DNA of 7,792 nt. Source: CAYNXB01 sp964401045. Its GTDB lineage: Bacteria; Pseudomonadota; Alphaproteobacteria; Sphingomonadales; Sphingomonadaceae. Each line of letters opens with the position of its first letter. Positions within the stretch are counted from its first letter, which is position 1. A program made the translations under genes and the position numbers. Below, piece by piece: positions 5,681 through 7,792 of the stretch. The stretch spans positions 1 through 7,792 of the forward strand of contig CAYNXB010000103.1 of NCBI GenBank assembly GCA_964401045.1. The letters are read 5' to 3'. A model generated the notes under the pieces. The model searched no databases, had not been told where the DNA came from, and saw only the letters and a list, made by a program, of their open reading frames with translations.

Positions 5681-6433
5681 CTATCCCGCCGCAATGATGC
5701 CGCCGTCGATCGCCAGCATCGCTCCGTTGATGAACTCGGCCTCGTCCGAGAGAATGAACGCCGCCGCCCGCGCGACGTCCTCCGGCGTGCCGTTGCGGCG
5801 CAGCGGAATGTTTTTCGCGCGCTGTTCGTATTGCTCGGGCGTGACGAAGCCTTCGGTCGCGGGCGTCGGCACACTGCCGGGCGCGATCGCGTTGACGCGC
5901 ACGCCGCGCGGACCCAGCTCGCCGGCGAGCACCTTCGTCAGCCCCGCGATGCCCGCCTTGATCGTGGTGTAGGCCCCGGTGTTCGGCCGCCCGCGATAGG
6001 CGACCGGTGAGGAATAGTTGAGGACGTTGCCGCCCGCGTTCTCGTCACGATGCGCGAGGAACGCCTGCACGCCCCAGAACACGCTCTTGAGGCCCGCGGA
6101 GAGCATCTTGTCGAGCGTCTCCTCGGTCACCTTCTCGATCGGCTCGTAGACCAGGTACGACGCGTTGTTGACCACCGCGCGCAGCGGGCCGGCATCCTTC
6201 GCGAACGCCTCCGCGACATCGAAGAACGCCTGCCTGCTGCCGCAATCGGCCTCATAGGCATGGGCCTTGCCACCAGCTTGGCCGATCGCCTCGGCAACGT
6301 TCCGCGCAGTGTCGCCGTCGAGGTCGATCACGCCGACCACCGCGCCCTCGGACGCGAGATGCTTCGCGATCCCCTCGCCAAGCCCGCGCGCGGCGCCGGA
6401 GATCAGGATCGGCCTTCCCGCGAACCGCATCAT
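5681..6433 (-). CDS. SDR-family oxidoreductase (operon-internal)
   Basis: A 250-residue classical SDR. Motifs: S-G-A-A-R-G-L-G (12-19) for nucleotide binding, D37 ending the second strand (V-I-D-L-D, favouring NAD), D63 in E-A-D-C, N-N-A-S at 89-92 in place of the usual N-N-A-G, catalytic S142, Y155 and K159 (A-Y-T-T-I-K), N181-A-I-A-P-G-S-V-P-T-P (181-191), and the final F-I-N-G-A-M-L-A-I-D-G-G (234-245). It belongs to the 3-oxoacyl-ACP reductase-like dehydrogenases that act on alcohol/ketone groups. The start is the first of two consecutive ATGs (6431-6433), overlapping the stop of SnoaL-like B by 4 bases; the second ATG (6428-6430) is a possible alternative that shortens the protein by one residue. 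The serine hydrolase gene follows after 4 bp. The substrate pocket differs from the distal SDR, so the two probably act on different steps. Confidence 0.95.
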   Translation of the reverse strand: MMRFAGRPILISGAARGLGEGIAKHLASEGAVVGVIDLDGDTARNVAEAIGQAGGKAHAYEADCGSRQAFFDVAEAFAKDAGPLRAVVNNASYLVYEPIEKVTEETLDKMLSAGLKSVFWGVQAFLAHRDENAGGNVLNYSSPVAYRGRPNTGAYTTIKAGIAGLTKVLAGELGPRGVRVNAIAPGSVPTPATEGFVTPEQYEQRAKNIPLRRNGTPEDVARAAAFILSDEAEFINGAMLAIDGGIIAAG

Positions 6434-6843
6434 TCCATCCCGAACAGCTTGGCCGTGTAATGGCTGTCCATGTACTCGCGCATCGCATCGATCTTGCCGC
6501 CCGAGACCTCGAACACCCAGCAGTAGTCGTTCTCGTAGATCTTGCCGTCGAGCGTCTTGCCGGTCGAATAGCTTTCGACGCACACGAACGGCCCGGCGGA
6601 GAACATGTTCTGCACGTGGACCTTGGGATCGCCCGGCTCGAACATGCCGCGCACCGGGGCAAGGAACTTGTCGATGATGTCCATGCCCACATGCTTGCCC
6701 GCGCCGGCGATGCCCTTGACCTTGGGTTCCCACGTCGACTTGTCATGGTAGAACGCGCGCAGCTTCTCGAGATCGCCCGAGGAAAGCACGTCGAAGAAAT
6801 CGAGCACCAGTTGCTCGTTGGCGTTCGCGGCAGTCACTCCCAT
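6430..6843 (-). CDS. SnoaL-like NTF2-fold protein B
   Basis: A 137-residue protein of the ketosteroid isomerase/SnoaL cone fold (PF12680-like). The N-terminal helices contain N-E-Q-L-V-L-D-F-F-D-V-L-S-S-G-D-L-E-K-L, then F-Y-H-D-K-S-T-W-E. The strands run G-D-P-K-V-H-V-Q-N-M-F-S and V-C-V-E-S-Y-S-T-G-K, and the hallmark end is D-Y-C-W-V-F-E-V-S-G-G-K-I-D-A-M-R-E-Y-M with D-S-H-Y. The family holds isomerases, cyclases, epoxide hydrolases and dehydratases as well as non-catalytic members. I cannot place an active site with confidence; acidic and His residues inside the cone (D and H of M-D-S-H-Y) are candidates. The ATG at 6841-6843 overlaps the preceding stop as TGATG. A GTG three bases upstream (6844-6846) would add one residue and give a GTGA overlap; AGAGGA at 6852-6857 fits either. 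Its stop overlaps the following SDR start by 4 bases. Confidence 0.88.
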   Translation of the reverse strand: MGVTAANANEQLVLDFFDVLSSGDLEKLRAFYHDKSTWEPKVKGIAGAGKHVGMDIIDKFLAPVRGMFEPGDPKVHVQNMFSAGPFVCVESYSTGKTLDGKIYENDYCWVFEVSGGKIDAMREYMDSHYTAKLFGME

Positions 6844-7319
6844 CACTTCAGTCCTCTCGCTTCATCGCTCGGCGGCGGCAGGTTGGGCATTGCTCCGCCC
6901 TGGTGCAGCGCGACCATCCCGTAGCGGCTCTTGAACTTCCACCCGTCCTCGGTGCGCACGTAATGATCGTCGAACCCGCCGACGTAGAGACCGCCGGCTT
7001 CCTGCGGCGGCGTGATCGACTTGTGGCTCGACAGCATCGCCAGGTAGTTCGTGCCTCTGGCCTCGTCTTCGCCCAGCACGTCGACCAGCACGTTGGTGAC
7101 GACGTGGCGCACGAGGATCGGCGGGCGGTCCCGGAACAGGCGCTGCACCGCCGCGCGGCCGTAGAACGGATGATCGGGCTGGAACGGACGGGCGAACTCG
7201 CAGTCCTCGGCAAACAGCGCGGCGAGCGCGGCGTGATCGCTGTTGTCGGCATACTTGGCGAACAGCAGCGGCAGGCGGCCGCATTCCCGTTCGATCGCAA
7301 GGCGGGTCAGATCGTCCAT
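6843..7319 (-). CDS. SnoaL-like NTF2-fold protein A (SnoaL_4/scytalone dehydratase-like type)
   Basis: A 158-residue cone-fold protein of the SnoaL_4 (PF13577) kind. Marks are the opening helix (L-A-I-E-R-E-C-G-R-L-P-L-L-F-A-K-Y-A-D), A-A-L-F-A-E-D-C-E-F (33-42), G54-R-A-A-V, R71-H72-V-V-T-N (71-76), and the C-terminal D-D-H-Y-V-R-T-E-D-G-W-K-F-K-S-R (117-132). PF13577 members include LinA dehydrochlorinase and scytalone dehydratase, which use an Asp/His pair inside the cone. D25 or D28 with H72 could be the equivalent, with nearly the same spacing as LinA D25/H73. This is suggestive, not proof, because the loop after Y23 is shorter than usual. The start at 7317-7319 shares one base with the CMD stop (TGATG) and has GGAGGA 9 bases upstream. 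It is different in sequence from SnoaL-like B, so this is a pair of distinct cone-fold proteins. Confidence 0.9.
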   Translation of the reverse strand: MDDLTRLAIERECGRLPLLFAKYADNSDHAALAALFAEDCEFARPFQPDHPFYGRAAVQRLFRDRPPILVRHVVTNVLVDVLGEDEARGTNYLAMLSSHKSITPPQEAGGLYVGGFDDHYVRTEDGWKFKSRYGMVALHQGGAMPNLPPPSDEARGLK

Positions 7320-7720
7320 CAGCCCAGTTCCTCCACGCCTTCGGCTTCGATCTCGGCGAACGCCTCGTTGGCGATGCGGAAGCTGTCGACCGCCGCCGGA
7401 ATGCCGCCATAAATGCCGACCTGGAGCAAGACCTCGCGGATTTCCTCCTTGGTGAGCCCGTTATTGAGCGCGCCGCGGATGTGGACCTTCAGCTCGTTGT
7501 GGCGGTTGAGGACCGAAATCATCGCGAGGTTGATCAGGCTGCGATCGCGACGCGGAAGCTGCTCCTCACGCCCCCAGGTCCAGCCCCAGCAATAAGTCGC
7601 GACCAGCTCCTGCAGCGGATCGTTGAACGCGTTCGCCTTCGCCATCGCGCGGTCGACGTAGGCGTCACCGAGCACCTCGCGGCGAATTTTCATGCCTTTG
7701 TCGTAGAGAGGCTTGTCCAT
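7319..7720 (-). CDS. Carboxymuconolactone decarboxylase-family protein (PcaC-like)
   Basis: A 133-residue all-helical protein of the CMD family (PF02627), the same length as PcaC. PcaC-like stretches are Y6-D-K-G-M-K-I-R-R-E-V-L-G-D-A-Y-V-D-R (6-24), F32-N-D-P-L-Q-E-L (32-39), W45-G-W-T-W (45-49), R57-R-D-R-S-L-I-N-L-A-M (57-67), L77-K-V-H-I-R-G-A-L-N-N-G (77-88) with H80, and E93-I-R-E-V-L-L-Q-V-G-I-Y-G-G-I-P-A-A. The peroxidase-type C-x-x-C of AhpD is absent; C44 is the only Cys. True PcaC decarboxylates 4-carboxymuconolactone in the beta-ketoadipate pathway, but no pcaB, pcaD, pcaG or pcaH is next to it, and the region after P-A-A departs from PcaC (R115 where I recall His). It is better called a CMD-fold enzyme of unknown substrate. 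The ATG at 7718-7720 has GAAGGA 6 bases upstream, overlapping the preceding stop. Confidence 0.93.
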   Translation of the reverse strand: MDKPLYDKGMKIRREVLGDAYVDRAMAKANAFNDPLQELVATYCWGWTWGREEQLPRRDRSLINLAMISVLNRHNELKVHIRGALNNGLTKEEIREVLLQVGIYGGIPAAVDSFRIANEAFAEIEAEGVEELG

Positions 7721-7726
7721 CGTTAG

Positions 7727-7732
7727 TCCTTC
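7727..7732 (-). promoter_or_regulatory. Ribosome binding site of the CMD-family gene
   Basis: The minus strand reads GAAGGA with 6 bases to the ATG at 7718-7720. It overlaps the TGA of the partial upstream reading frame, the same stop/SD arrangement seen at 472-478 and 4528-4535. It decides the CMD start, since that frame is open up to the window edge without an upstream start codon. Confidence 0.7.
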
Positions 7733-7792
7733 AGAGGGCGGAATAAACAGCGTCGATGAGTCGGCGGGCGCGTGGGCCGTTGTCGCCGACGG
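7731..7792 (-). CDS. 3' end of an upstream operon gene (5' part outside window)
   Basis: Only 19 codons and a TGA (7731-7733) are visible, reading V-G-D-N-G-P-R-A-R-R-L-I-D-A-V-Y-S-A-L. The tail looks like the closing helix of a soluble protein. Its stop lies inside the SD of the CMD gene with a 10-bp gap to that start, matching the packing of the rest of the operon. The alternatives are weaker: one frame ends at 7723-7725 with an arginine-rich, unlikely protein, and the third is the CMD frame itself without a start. The fragment is too short to assign a family. Confidence 0.5.
   Translation of the reverse strand, partial: VGDNGPRARRLIDAVYSAL

Noticed and set aside
4957..5697. Plus-strand open frame (246 codons) opposite the serine hydrolase
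   Set aside because: Antisense to the catalytic-motif-bearing hydrolase; no family features.
7319..7720. Assigning pcaC and a protocatechuate pathway
   Set aside because: Similarity is family-level, key C-terminal residues differ as I recall them, and no other pca gene is visible.

Overview
The window looks like part of a GC-rich alphaproteobacterial chromosome, most likely from a sphingomonad. This rests on the strong G/C preference at third codon positions, a YbiI-type DksA/TraR protein beginning MAGGW, a short glycine-rich membrane protein beginning MIGKLLAGVAGAKAAK, and the mix of catabolic families. It is an inference from pattern memory, not a database match. No rRNA, tRNA, CRISPR array, transposase or long repeat was seen.

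Layout. Left, + strand (1-1361): the 3' part of a GntR-family regulator (FCD ligand domain only), followed 9 bp later by a 292-residue protein of the SsuA/THI5 (NMT1-like) substrate-binding fold that has no signal peptide. Middle, - strand (1358-1925): a short membrane-anchored protein with a basic tail, whose stop codon overlaps the convergent stop of the binding-fold gene, and a DksA/TraR C4 zinc-finger protein. These two look like general chromosomal genes. Right, - strand (1968-7792): a very tightly packed operon read from right to left. Its genes are the tail of an unseen gene, a PcaC-like carboxymuconolactone decarboxylase-family protein, SnoaL-like protein A, SnoaL-like protein B, an SDR, a beta-lactamase-fold serine hydrolase, a COG1233/PYROXD2-like FAD oxidoreductase, a 70-residue protein of unknown function, and a second SDR. 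Neighbouring genes overlap by 1-4 bases or are separated by at most 10 bp. The operon promoter lies beyond the right edge.

How they may work together. Every large operon product resembles a soluble enzyme of small-molecule catabolism: two NAD(P)-dependent alcohol/ketone redox steps, one flavin desaturation or oxidation, one ester, lactone or amide hydrolysis, two NTF2-fold isomerase/dehydratase/hydratase-like steps, and one CMD-fold step. That suggests degradation of a multi-functional cyclic or terpenoid/aromatic compound. The combination does not match the beta-ketoadipate, carotenoid, gamma-HCH or steroid clusters I know, so the substrate is unknown. The GntR/binding-fold pair is a plausible sensor or accessory module, but the two general genes lie between it and the operon, so the link is unproven. 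The most unusual points are the signal-less binding-fold protein, the 70-residue coupled protein, the Cys in place of Asp at the FCD metal site, and the altered C-terminal motif of the CMD protein.
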